This document shows, piece after piece, positions 50,929 to 61,247 of a stretch of DNA of 64,000 bases. The first letter of the stretch is position 1, and each line of letters opens with the position of its first letter. This DNA comes from Microvelia longipes (Eukaryota > Arthropoda > Insecta > Hemiptera > Veliidae), in the NCBI GenBank assembly GCA_018340805.1, contig JACMZG010001914.1, forward strand, positions 21,092,593 through 21,156,592, in the 5' to 3' direction. The notes beneath the pieces were generated by a model that saw only the letters and a program-made list of their open reading frames with translations, did not search any database and was not told the origin of the DNA. Both the position numbers and the translations under genes were made by a program.

Positions 50929-53900
50929 CTGGAAAAAAATAACCTAAAGTTAAGAGAATCAATCAAAAGTTGTATAATTTGAGCTGTGGAATAAAGTTAT
51001 AGTGTATGTTCTCTCTAAAATTAGTATACAAAAAATTAAGAAGTCCAATATAGTTGATTCTAAACAACTCTAAACAGAGGCTATGTTTAATGTTTAAGCT
51101 TGACTAGAAAGCTGAAAGCAGTTCTATCAAAATAAAGTAAAATGTCAATACAAAATACAGAATTCTGTGCTCTTGATTTAAAATAAATGTTTTTAAGAGT
51201 TTTCACTTGAGTTGGATCAGCAATTTCTAAAATGTAAGCTCACATTTGAAAAATGTGTGTCTTATTTATTAAAAAACTCATTATTAATTTCGCTATAAAA
51301 CTTAAGCTATCAATCATTATTTTAAAAAATTATGGCCAAAATGGAGATATGTGAAAGGAAATTAATTCTGTGTGGTTAATCCTATAGTTAATAATAATTA
51401 ATTTGGTCCAAAAACTTTCCGTTTTTAATAATTTATGCATTAAGTAAGAAGATATATTTGCCAAGTGTGTGAATATAGAAAGGAAAACAGCCTTCCCATC
51501 CAAGGCTTGTATTTTTTTTTGGTGTTGGATCCTGGTATGAAAAGGAGTTTTCTCTCTTTGTTGGAGAGATATCCTCATGTTTATTGACCTTTTCAAGAGG
51601 CTCATTTTAGAGGTGGTTTAGGCTAAGGGAATAGAGGCTGCCAAGAATGGTCTAAGAAATGGTGAACTAATTTGCCTGAAATTTTGCCCTGCCTCTCCCA
51701 CCCTATAGCTAGTACTACTTTATTTGTTTTTTCTTTATTGGCAAAACAATACTACTTTATTTGTTGTTAAATTTTAAAAAACCAATACCCTCATTTTAAA
51801 CCAAAAACAACAATTGTAAAACAGTTATGGAATGTGACAGTAAAATTTATATGAAGAACATACCATCCAGTATTACGCTCTCTAGCATTATTGAAATAAG
51901 CCCAAAATGTGTAAGCACCAGTTACATCTGGGTATAAATGCCTGGAAAAAAACAAAAAAAAACAATAGAATAAGATTCAAAGATAACTCCTTTCCAAAAA
52001 AAAATTTCTTTCCCATTGAAAATACATCCCACCATTTGAAAATTTCATAGAATTGCTTTCTCATATCACATTAACAAATTTAGTAAAAAGGGTTCAAAGT
52101 TGGTCCAATGAAGTTTTACTTTTCCTTACCTACTACCGTAAGTAAAAGAAAAGTGTTGTGGTCACCCTAAAAATTCAAACCAAGGTTTCACCATAATTAT
52201 TTGGCATTTTCATGATGCATTAAGTGGTTTTCATCATGCTGTCTATGTGTGTAAGTGTGTGCAAACATAACTCCTGGTGTGCTTATGCTAGAGAGTTGAG
52301 ACTTGGCAGAAAAATCAGACATTAGGTCTGGTTGTGCTGCCTAGAAGATGATATTTTTCAGGCTATGATAACCTATTTTGCAGAGTCATCCAAAATTTAA
52401 AAGACTGGTTAAAAATCAGGAAGTTGACCAATCGAGTTGAAATGTAACACAAATGTACATCTATAGGTGGTGAATTGCACCACAAAATGACATTGTGATA
52501 TTGGTCGCAATTTTAAAAATATTGACTATTACATTGTAAAACATTACTATAAATTTTAACTTTTAACTGTTTCTTCAGATAGGGGAAATTATAATGAATA
52601 AGTAGCTGAAATTCCTTGCTATTCAACTTGTAGTAAGTACATTATTGGTGAACACAGATATTTTTTGGGCTACCTTAAAAATTATATGAAAAAGTTTGAT
52701 CATAATGCTGGCATGCCGCCAAGGAGAAGAAGCTGATGTTTGCCTCTCTATTTAAATAAGCCCCTTTAGTATTGCTAACCTAACAACTTCACTTTGAAAC
52801 ACCAATGACTGTCTCCAACTAAAACGAACATCACTTTCAGGGACAGAAAAGTTGATTTCACAACTTTATCGGACTTGGCGGGGAGTTTTTTTTTTATCAC
52901 ACAAGTGGTTTTTAGACAGATCGGAATTATGAATTTGGGATTTATCAATATATGAGTGTTTAAGGGATCAGACAAATCTAAAAATTCCATGCACACCAAA
53001 ATCCATTCAGTAGCAAAGGTTCCAGATAAGTCAATGTATATAAAAGCTCCCGTTCGCTAGTTCAGTTTTTATCGAGCCGCATTTAGCATGGGAATGCCGA
53101 ACTTAAGATTTTATTAGGTAGAATTGCACACAGGCATAAGAAAAATTCAAAAAATTACCACACACCAAAATCTGCTCAGTAGTTTAGACTATAGGTGCAT
53201 CAATGTTTAAAAGTACCATTTGCTAGCTTATTTATGCTCCCCGTTCAACGTAGGAATGTCAATTTTGAGATTTTTATAGGTGGGAATGCACATTGGCATA
53301 AGACAAACCCAAATAGTCCACACACATCAAAAATATACATTTTATACATCAAAATGATTTTAAAATACATAAAATAAGTTTTCTTATTTGTCTTCATCTT
53401 AATAAGTTGTCTTATTGTCTTAAATTTGACATGAGATATTTACAAGAGCTAAATTTATTTAGAATGTGTATGCACCTTTAACCAGCCTGATTTTATTTTA
53501 GCAACTTATATTATGTATTTTAAAATCACGAACCTAATCATAGCCTTCCTACCTAAGAAGGTAAGAATGCAGTAGATTTATTTTAAATTTTCATTAGCAA
53601 GGATGCCCCATTCAGAAAAAAATGGAAGAGAACTTTTGCACCACTCCACAAAGAGTTGAACTTACTAGCAAGTTCTGCTGAAATTTTGAAGAAAATCTTG
53701 AATATTGCCTAGGACTTGGGAGAGTGAGACTCCCTCTTCATACATCCTTAGGCATCAAATTATGGGCACCCCCATAATTTTTGTAAATTTCTTCATAACT
53801 TATATTAAACTATCTAGCAAAAAAGCACTTCAATATTGTTTAAATAATTGACTCAATAGAATAATTGCACTCTAATTAGACAAAGATTAAAAATCATATT

Positions 53901-56900
53901 CTGAATACACTCTGTATAGTTTAGAATAAAGGCGCCTACCCACAAAGGGCTGTGTCAAGCATCAGAACTGGATCAGTATAATTAGGGATGACGTTAATTA
54001 ATTTGCCTTTAGAAGCTAACTCAGAATAGTTACTTCTGAACTAATTTGAACTGCATACAAGAAAATGCATTAAATACAGAGACTCTTGATACAGTCCTAC
54101 CAATAAATAAAGGGTAAACAGTAAAAACATAAGAGATCTTTTATTATAAGATCTCTCATCCTGTAAGCATGTTTATAGATATTGTAAACACATTGCTTTT
54201 GTATCTTGTATCTTGTATATTGTAAGTATTTAATAGTAAGTTAATCTAAAAATCCAGCATTGTTCTCAGAAAGAGTAACTACACTAACAGCAATTTCTCT
54301 TGTGCCCAGGGCATGCACCTTCAGGAGCATGTGCTATTCCTAATAAAAAAAATCGACTATAGGGCCTAGAAATAGACCTCTGCTAAAAACAGTCATGGTA
54401 AGTGTTGTTCAAGGGAATGGGAGCCCATCAACAATTATTATTGGTACCCAGAGGGAAGGTGGTAAGAGTCATTACATTAAACTAGTAAGTGAGCAAAGTT
54501 AGCCTTTGAAAATGTAGATTTTGTTTCATTAATGGCTCTTCTTTCATTGTTTTTAATAAAGTCTCTGAACTCCCTAAAAATGCTCACCTGTAAGTGTCAA
54601 TGAATCCTTTACTTAATAAACTAGTCATCCCTTCTCTTTCTTCTTTAGTAAAACCAGCAGACTTGGTGTTTGTATCTGGACGAGCTAAATCAATACTCTC
54701 ATGAGCTACATTCAAATCTCCACTTAGTATAACTGGTTTCTTGCTATTCAATGAAACAAGATATTGGTGAAAATCTTCATCCCATTTTAATCTTTTGGGT
54801 AATGTTTTTAATCCTGAACCAGCATTAGGAACATCTGCAAAAAATCAATTATTTATGTAACTGGATGGAGAAACTGTACTCTTTCTTTTAATTTCTAAAT
54901 GATATATAAATTAAAAGAAACCTTAATCACATAATACTAACAAGGTGAAATTTCTTTGATAAGCTAGCTTCCTCCCTTAACAATCCATTTCTCACTTAAG
55001 TTTTTGATTAATGTTTAATAGCCTCAACATATTTATCCCATAGGTTATACAAAAAAATGTTATTCCTTTCAAAATCTTTGCACTAAACTTCGATTATTTT
55101 TAGTGGTCAATACTAGACCTGTTTCATTCTTCACAAAGCGCCATAAAAACATAAATTTTAATTTAATTTATTTAAAATTTAATTTTTCACCAACTGTATA
55201 TTAGGTTATTCTGTTATTATCCTTCTTTTTTGTTACATAGTGTAGTCTCATCCACTCATCTGTATTAGAAAAATTTTTCTACAAATATAATTTAACTTTA
55301 ACTTTACCAATTTTTATGAAAAATGTATAATATAGTACACCTAATAAATTGTATGCATTATAAATTGTACAATATAGTACATTATAATATAGATAACCAT
55401 AGTACATCCTCTGGTAGACGTGCTCAAAACACGCATGCCCTGATCTATTTAATCTAGAATGTTTCTGCAAAACCGGGAACGTGCTTGAGGGCCAACTAAC
55501 AATATAATTGACATTAACATAGAAGCAGCAACAAATTAACAAATTAAAATTTTTAATTATGAATAAAAAAATCAAATCTAGAAGAAACATACAGACTCCT
55601 ACTAAGTAAAATTGTTCATATTCGGCTGTTATAACTCTGCCTTCACAGTCGTGTTCTTTGATACCAAGGCCTTTTTTCACACTGATGGGCTTGAGCTTGG
55701 AATAAATAGCAACACCAGCATATCCACTTTTCTGACCTGAAAATATGCATATTTTACACAATGGTAAGTTGAGTTGTTCAAGTTGTAATTTATTCATTTA
55801 AAAGAAAAGATTAAAAAAAGTTTTCTAATGTTCTATTATTCTTTGTGTAGAAGTCTGTGATAAAAAGATTAAATTATAGACTTAATTGTTCTTCAAATAA
55901 TATAAAAAATATAATGTAATAAATAAATATAAATAAAAAATATAAATAATAAAATATATATAAATAAATATATTTATATAATATATAAAATATAAATAAT
56001 ATAAATATATGTAATAAATTTTGGTTTTTACACCATCATCAGACATTAACAAAAATAAAACAAAAACTGCCTCATCTGGCATCCACAGTAGGGTATACTA
56101 ATTTAAATGTCCTGAAATATAGTGCAATTTGGAATATAAAGCATCAACATCTCCATAGAAACAAGCCTAACTTTATTTATTTATTTTTAAATTTACACAA
56201 GCGGCCAAGGACCATTAAAGCTCCTTTAATTAATTGTATTATTAAAGATTACAATATGAAAAAAATAAAACAATAAAATAAAAGTAGACATTAAAAAGTT
56301 AAAAAAAAATAAAAAATACAAGTTTGAGAAAATTTAAATATTAGGTAAAACAAAGCATGTTTAGGCAAATTGCCAGTTTTTTAAAAGCTAAGAACTAACA
56401 TATCAAAGTATTAAATAGGAAGTATAGACCGCAATAAATTATCTTTGGCATAATAATAAAAAAAAAAAATAAGAGTAAAAAGATTCAACCAGTTCTTAAA
56501 AATAAAATAATACTATGCATTTTTGTGATCCTTTGACTTTATGTAATTTTTAATTTTAATTTACCTTTCAAATTTGATGTAGTTTTTGTTGTATTTTTGT
56601 TAATGCCTGAAGATAGTGTGAAAACAGAAATATATTACATTTTATTTTTTAAATTATTTGTAGAACTAAATTCTATATTTTAACCTTTACATAAAAAAGA
56701 TTCTCTAAGAGGATAATAGAGGCGGTTTTACTTTTCGTAACTTATATCGTAGGAAATGTATTGTGAATTAAAATTAAATGAATAATCCGTTTCAGGTGTT
56801 TTAAGACCTCCTTCTTTTATTGTATATTTCATTGTCAAATCACAAAGCACTTGTAAGTTATAGGAAAATAAAATGCTTACTATCAATCCAATAAGTGTGA

Positions 56901-58747
56901 TAACCAGGTATATGGACTTCAAAAGGTAGTTTATCCTCGGAACATTTCACTTCTTGTAACGTAATAATATCAGGATCCTCTTTCTTAATATAATCCAAGC
57001 CATTCTTCTGTAAATCAAAATATAATCAAATTAAATGAAGACAGTTCACACATCAATAGCCCTGCTTTACTCTTTATTTTCAAAACATGTACAATTATTA
57101 ACTAATTATTTTTAGCAAAAAAATCACTGCAGCAATCGTTTTAATCAATGGACAATGGACAGTCTGCTAACAATCTGTGTAGGAAAGTGTTCTTTTGGTT
57201 CATTCTCAACCTTCTTCTTTATTGAATCATTGTAATGTAAATCCAATAGAATTCTTCCTCCCACTAATTTTTGCTGCAATTTCAACAAATCAAAACTTTA
57301 ACCATTACTTTAGTAAGGTTTTGTAATAGAATAAAACATTCCAAACAAATGACATAATTTGGTGTTATATATAATTTTGTATTATTTACCAACCAATGCT
57401 CTATCTCTCAGCCAAGAAAATCTGAAATTTTAACCATTTTTATGTGGTTTAATTTCACCAGAATAACCTCTGGGTCATTCAGGACAATTAACAATGGTGA
57501 AAGTGAAAACTTACTTTGACCCAAGCCCTAATACCAGCAACATTCCAAGATGAAATTTTAAAATTCCATTTTTTCTCTTCTTGAGATAGCCGTTCAGTAT
57601 CAGGAAGATCTATACTACATTTATTATTAGTTGAACCATTGCTCTGATTATCACTAACAGGTTTTTTAGTGATGCTGAATGCCGTCAGCAATTTTTGTTT
57701 CTTTGCAGTTTGTTTGGGTTCAGACTTAGTTTTAGAAACTGATTCCGCCTTAGAAATAGGATCAGATTCAGCATTTGATTTTAAGACTTCAGGCGCAACA
57801 GGATCAGTATTGGCGTTAGTTGACTCATCATCACTGCTACTAACAGAGTGTTCTCTTTTTTGTGATTTTTGAACCTAAAATAAAATAAATCAAAGAATAA
57901 AAAGTGGCTTCAGTTCACACAATATACATTTTTATACTTATGAAAATAATAAATTGTTAAAAAAGATACAACTTAGTAAAAATATAGGTACTAATTAATT
58001 TTATATCAGAGAAATCAATACCTTAGAGCACAGAAAAAGAGTAAGTGAAAATACATTTATTATTATTATGAAATAATATAGTTAAAATTTCATATTTCCA
58101 TCTTTTGGAATCAATACAACTTAACAAAGGAATCTTTTTTCTAAAAATTGTTAAAATCTCATAAAGAAGATAGAAAAATGTGTTAGAATCTCATTTTTAT
58201 TAAGTTTATCATTCCAGACATAATAATATTCTAATAAATTTCAGAAAAGGATTCTAGGATTTCCAGAAAAGTTATACATTACTAACAATGTCAGTAGATT
58301 ACATTTAGTTTTGATTATTGTTCCTTTCACTAAACAACTTCTACCCCCTGCAATCTTCTTATTCGACAGTATTTAGCAATGAACTGCCATAATTTTAATC
58401 TGATTTGAGTCAAATTTGGTACATGTGTTAGTCATACATTTTCTGCAAGATCATTCTTTTTACCTCTTTATGTTTAGTAAACTAGGATTTCTCGGCATTG
58501 TATCAAAACAGCAGAGATACTTCGTAATGGTCAATAATGCAAGTTTAAAATTGTTGAGGAGAGGCAGTGTTAATAGAATTCTAAGGAAAGTAATCGGCTA
58601 GACAAATAGCTCAACCCTTCGATAGTATATTACGGTACAGGGTATATATGTAGGAAATTAACTTTGATTAAGAATTAAAATTTGCTAAAATCCACTCACC
58701 ATCTGTGCACCAAGGTATTGATATTCTAGGCTATCATCACTCCACAT
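50811..58747 (-). CDS. APEX1: AP endonuclease, APEX1/Rrp1 (exonuclease III) type, 7 exons, complete
   Basis: Exons 58747-58700, 57874-57515, 57007-56881, 55736-55593, 54834-54588, 51941-51864 and 50928-50811 join in phase to 373 codons plus stop. The enzyme cuts DNA 5' of abasic sites in base-excision repair. Residues 1-115 are a polar, Ser/Asp/Lys-rich nuclear-type tail (KKQKLL near 74-79; QKLLTAFS at 76-83 is a loose PCNA-box look-alike). 117-373 is the EEP nuclease fold: N127 in [11 protein letters not shown]155 in LQEVK, Y227 in VYVPNAG, D266/N268 in SGDLNVAH, D338 in RIDYF, D363/H364 in GSDHCPI. All match human APE1 catalytic positions (N68, E96, Y171, D210/N212, D283, D308/H309). Fly Rrp1 also carries a long N-terminal extension. 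An in-frame 277-codon ORF ends 6 bases before the ATG. Confidence 0.95.
50929..51863 (-). other. AP endonuclease intron 6
   Basis: 935 bp, AT-rich, with standard GTATG and CCAG ends. The 91-codon - strand ORF at 51605-51330 has no domain and is taken as chance. Confidence 0.7.
51864..51941 (-). CDS. APEX1: AP endonuclease exon 6
   Basis: The acceptor is TTTTTTCCAG; the donor is GGATG|GTATGT. Completes Arg and reads [20 protein letters not shown] and ERNTG with the Trp codon split. The YTFW...NAR segment is a hallmark of exonuclease III/APE1 enzymes. Confidence 0.96.
52112..52515 (+). repeat. GGTACC-ended repeat, truncated copy
   Basis: Starts TTTTACTTTTCCTTACCTACT; shares AAAAGTGTTGTGG, TGCTAGAGAGTTGAGACTTG and AAATCAGACATTAGGTCTGG with other copies. 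It lacks the GGTACC end. Confidence 0.65.
52990..53330. repeat. Diverged ~169-bp tandem duplication
   Basis: CACACCAAAATCCATTCAGTAG at 52991 recurs as CACACCAAAATCTGCTCAGTAG at 53161, with TCAATGT, AAAAG, CGTTCGCTAG/CATTTGCTAG, GGGAATG and GGCATAAGA in the same order. A third start (CACACATCAAAA) appears near 53322. It looks like two old satellite-type monomers. Confidence 0.6.
54588..54834 (-). CDS. APEX1: AP endonuclease exon 5 (GDLNVAH catalytic block)
   Basis: The acceptor is TTTTTTGCAG; the donor is TACAG|GTGAGC. Reads [60 protein letters not shown] and [20 protein letters not shown]. Contains D266 and N268 and the conserved [10 protein letters not shown] helix. Confidence 0.96.
54835..55592 (-). 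other. AP endonuclease intron 4
   Basis: 758 bp. 54955-55100 has foldback-family wording (ACAATCCATTTCTCACTTAA, GTTTTTGATTAATGTTTAAT). The 172-codon ORF at 55797-55279 merely reads from exon 4 into this intron. Confidence 0.65.
55593..55736 (-). CDS. APEX1: AP endonuclease exon 4
   Basis: The acceptor is ATATTTTCAG; the donor is GTCT|GTATGT, splitting the Tyr codon of VYVPN. Reads [40 protein letters not shown] and [17 protein letters not shown] and EGRVITAE are family signatures. Confidence 0.96.
55737..56880 (-). other. AP endonuclease intron 3
   Basis: 1.14 kb. 55895-56015 is an ATA/TAAA-type low-complexity tract. 56170-56245 (ACAAGCGGCCAAGGACCATT within T-rich DNA) may be a SINE end. 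56724-56815 is a fragment of the GGTACC-ended repeat (TTTTACTTTTCGTAACTTAT). Confidence 0.6.
56881..57007 (-). CDS. APEX1: AP endonuclease exon 3 (LQEVK catalytic Glu)
   Basis: The acceptor is GATTTACAG; the donor is GATA|GTAAGC, splitting the Ser codon. Reads [40 protein letters not shown] and ID. E155 is the metal-binding Glu. Confidence 0.96.
57008..57514 (-). other. AP endonuclease intron 2
   Basis: 507 bp, AT-rich, GTAAGT and TACAG ends. Nothing else recognised. Confidence 0.7.
57515..57874 (-). CDS. APEX1: AP endonuclease exon 2 (N-terminal tail and SWNVAG)
   Basis: The acceptor is TTTATTTTAG; the donor is GTCAAA|GTAAGT. The 120 codons are in phase 0 at both ends: [20 protein letters not shown], an Asp/Ser/Lys-rich spacer, [20 protein letters not shown], then [18 protein letters not shown]. 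The tail is probably disordered and may carry the nuclear signal. A shadow ORF on the + strand (57669-57872) is not real. Confidence 0.94.
57875..58699 (-). other. AP endonuclease intron 1
   Basis: 825 bp with a GTGAGT donor and TTTTAG acceptor. AT-rich; the + strand ORF at 58416-58601 has no support. Confidence 0.7.
58700..58747 (-). CDS. APEX1: AP endonuclease exon 1, coding part
   Basis: ATG at 58747 in context CAGAAGATGT (A at -3), then [16 protein letters not shown] and a donor ATG|GTGAGT. The only stop between this ATG and the upstream 277-codon ORF is TGA at 58756-58754, in the same frame. If translation starts at the next ATG (the last codon of this exon) the protein would lack 15 residues. 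Confidence 0.75.
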
Positions 58748-58753
58748 CTTCTG

Positions 58754-59587
58754 TCATGCATTAGACAGAAAATCAGTAGCTTTGTCTTTTGAAACAATTT
58801 GAACATGAAAAGGATTTTCAATATTGCAATCAATTACTGTAGACCCTGTTTCTGTAACAATTGATCCAGTAGACCTCCTAGACATATGATGACAAGCAAA
58901 AGGGTCCCATTTTATTCCTCTCTTTCTTTTACAATTTACCATTTCACAACCATCTGATGTATCATTTTTTGGAACAATATGATTCTGAAGAACATTATTT
59001 TCATTTTTACAGTCACTAACCAAAGATCTGGTATTTAAAATTGATCTAGAAGACCTTCTTGACATATGATGACAGGCAAGAGGATCCCACATTTTTTTTA
59101 CTCGGGTCTCCTTGTGCTTTTTATTACTACCAGTATTACATTCAGTAATATCAGATAAGACTGAAACTGTTTCGTGTGATACAACATATTCATTATCTTG
59201 TGACATTTTCAATTCTTCTTCGACCATATCTTCTGATTTAATTGTAACATTATTCATGTCAGTTCTAACAAGAAAGCTAGGATCACTAGTTAAAAACTTA
59301 GGATTAGAATTAAAAACTGATTCATCAATCATAAAAAGTTTTGAGTTGTTTAATTCAGGTTCAGCTTTAGATTCTGGAACTTCAAACTTAAGGGTCATTT
59401 CAATAAAAGTCTCCACTTCATTTTCATTTGTAATATTCTGGGAAAGTACTGAATCATTTAAAGTAGACTGACATAATAACTGATTAGGCAATGGAGCAAC
59501 AAATGTATTCTCTTTATTGCCCGGAATTTTCTTTTTTCTATAATATTTCTTCCTTTGCCCTATCTTAATTCTAGTCTTTCTAGGCAT
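58754..59587 (-). CDS. 277-codon ORF in frame upstream of the AP endonuclease, function unknown
   Basis: From ATG at 59587 (an in-frame TGA lies about 27 bases upstream) to TGA at 58754. The N-terminus is strongly basic (MPRKTRIKIGQRKKYYRKKK), followed by a KEN triplet (25-27), a polar acidic middle, and two 60-residue units each with a WDP[LF]ACHHMSRRS core (W167 and W227). No known domain is recognised. The length (over 830 bases open in AT-rich DNA) and the conserved internal repeat argue that it is real. It ends TGA-CAG-AAG-ATG, in frame with AP endonuclease residue 1 and in the same exon. It may be the N-terminal extension of an Rrp1-like protein reached by readthrough (TGA followed by C is a leaky context in animals), the first cistron of a dicistronic mRNA, or an extension cut off by a nonsense change. 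Confidence 0.72.
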   Translation of the reverse strand: MPRKTRIKIGQRKKYYRKKKIPGNKENTFVAPLPNQLLCQSTLNDSVLSQNITNENEVETFIEMTLKFEVPESKAEPELNNSKLFMIDESVFNSNPKFLTSDPSFLVRTDMNNVTIKSEDMVEEELKMSQDNEYVVSHETVSVLSDITECNTGSNKKHKETRVKKMWDPLACHHMSRRSSRSILNTRSLVSDCKNENNVLQNHIVPKNDTSDGCEMVNCKRKRGIKWDPFACHHMSRRSTGSIVTETGSTVIDCNIENPFHVQIVSKDKATDFLSNA

Positions 59588-60589
59588 GATATTAATATAA
59601 ACTAATCTACTTCAGGCTTGATTCAATTTGAAAGGCAAAGGGAAATAAATTTGAATTTGGAACTGTTTGTCACCTAATATACTAACTAAAACTGAAACAG
59701 ACAAATTTTTAAAATAAGACAAAACTTAAGATAACAAATATTAACATATATAAAAAGTAACAAATATTTTTTTGCTGCCACTTCATTGTAAATTAGATTT
59801 TTACAAATAGCAACTTAACCCTGTAAATATATTTTACATCCCTAGGAACATAAAATGCATTTACGGAGCCAGGATCACTAGTTATGAAAAACTAGGCTCA
59901 CATAGGCAGACAAAAGTCAGATTGTTATTTACATTTGTTAAATAGGAAAACAAAGCAGTGACTTTGCCTACTTAACCAACTGTAAGGAGTTAAAATTTAA
60001 TTCAAGATTTCAACCCTCAGTTTATTTCTGCCGTCAAAAACATAGGTAACTCCCTCTAAAACCCTAGAGAGCTAACTAATTTAAAACTCTCAGCCAGGCC
60101 ACCTTCCCTCCATTCTTATGTAAATAACTATTACCTTTTTGAATAAAAAGAATGGAAATAAATCAATTATCAAAGGAAGTAAATAGAAATTTGGTCTTTT
60201 AAAATCTTTACCAGGACATCAATGGCATTGACAAAGAGCAGATTTTTTTCTTTAAGTAAAGGGTGTAAATCAATGATGATGTAAAACTGGGTTAAAACCA
60301 TAAAGTGGTTAATGGGAAGTAAAGAGAAACAATATTGAAAAAGTTAGTGGAGAGGCTGATCAGGAGTAACGTGCCTGGACCTCAATTAGTAAGTTTACTT
60401 CTCCCCATCCGTTGATAATAAAACCTTCCTGGCGGAAAAATTTAAAAAATCTGCAGCGCATTTACTTCTGTGAGTTCTAGATCTCTTTTCTCGTTATTAT
60501 TGAATTTATTCTTTTTAAATTGTGTTTAAAAGGTTCCATTACAAAATTTGTTTCTCGTGTGTTTTCTTTTTAATAAAAGACTAAGGATT
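59588..60589. other. Upstream region of the AP endonuclease locus
   Basis: Should contain the promoter and 5' UTR of the 277-codon ORF and AP endonuclease mRNA. AT-rich, with no element that can be fixed. Nothing else recognised. Confidence 0.45.
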
Positions 60590-60785
60590 TATGACACACA
60601 CAAGATAGCAAAGATAACATAGCAAATGATCATCGCAAGATTGTTAAAATGCATTCGTGAGACAAGTCTGGTCAGTACGTTGGTGAGGAAAATTCTCACT
60701 TCTTCTCTACCCCTTCCACTCCTAAGCAATATGACCAGAGCGCTCTGATCAGCCAAACCTTGCCAATGCACCCCTAGTAAAAAAA
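60590..60785. repeat. Interspersed repeat shared with 26040-26240
   Basis: Same ordered words as the 26-kb copy: ACACACACAAGATAGCAAAG, AGACAAGTCTGGTCAGTACG, TTGGTGAGGAAAATTCTCAC, CTTCCACTCC. The - strand ORF 60771-60589 arises from it and is not a gene. Confidence 0.7.
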
Positions 60786-60868
60786 CTAGATTTGTTTACA
60801 TATGGTTATATATTGAATTGATAAAATCTGTACAAATGCTAATAAAAAAAATTTAACTTTACATATGT

Positions 60869-60973
60869 CAGAGTAATAGAATAGGTCTCTCCACTGGTGT
60901 CAAAAATTTATTTAAAATAAATGATTTAAAAAAATATTTTCAAACCTGTGGAGAGACTTATTTTATTACTCTG
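60869..60973. mobile_element. Short hairpin MITE
   Basis: CAGAGTAATAGAATAGGTCT + CTCCACTGG at the left is mirrored by CCTGTGGAGAGACTTATTTT + ATTACTCTG at the right, giving about 30-bp arms around an AT-rich centre. No ORF. Confidence 0.65.
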
Positions 60974-61181
60974 ATTATGATGAACCCCTCTAGCGCTTAT
61001 TTTTTAAATTGTTTACGTATGTGTTTACCATTTTATAAACAATAAGGTTCTGAACATTAAAAAAGTTGATTTTTGCACTGAGTATCAATCAGACTGAGAA
61101 AGCGTTCGAAAGTTATCATGCACCATAGAAACATGCTTTGGAACAAAAATCTTGAACAACACACACGTGCAACACACAATA

Positions 61182-61247
61182 ATATATTATATATATTATA
61201 TATATTATTATATATATATATATTATATATATATTATATATATATTG
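61182..61247. repeat. (TA)n-rich microsatellite
   Basis: TATAT/ATTATA array. ORFs reading on both strands through it (61116-61325) are artefacts. Confidence 0.93.

Larger units (their letters stand above)
51942..54587 (-). other. AP endonuclease intron 5
   Basis: 2.65 kb. Contains a GGTACC-ended repeat (52112-52515) and a diverged tandem duplication (52990-53330). 53330-54587 holds nothing recognised. Confidence 0.7.

Noticed and set aside
59112..59471. 119-codon + strand ORF
   Set aside because: It is the antisense shadow of the 277-codon ORF; the same holds for 57669-57872 against AP endonuclease exon 2.
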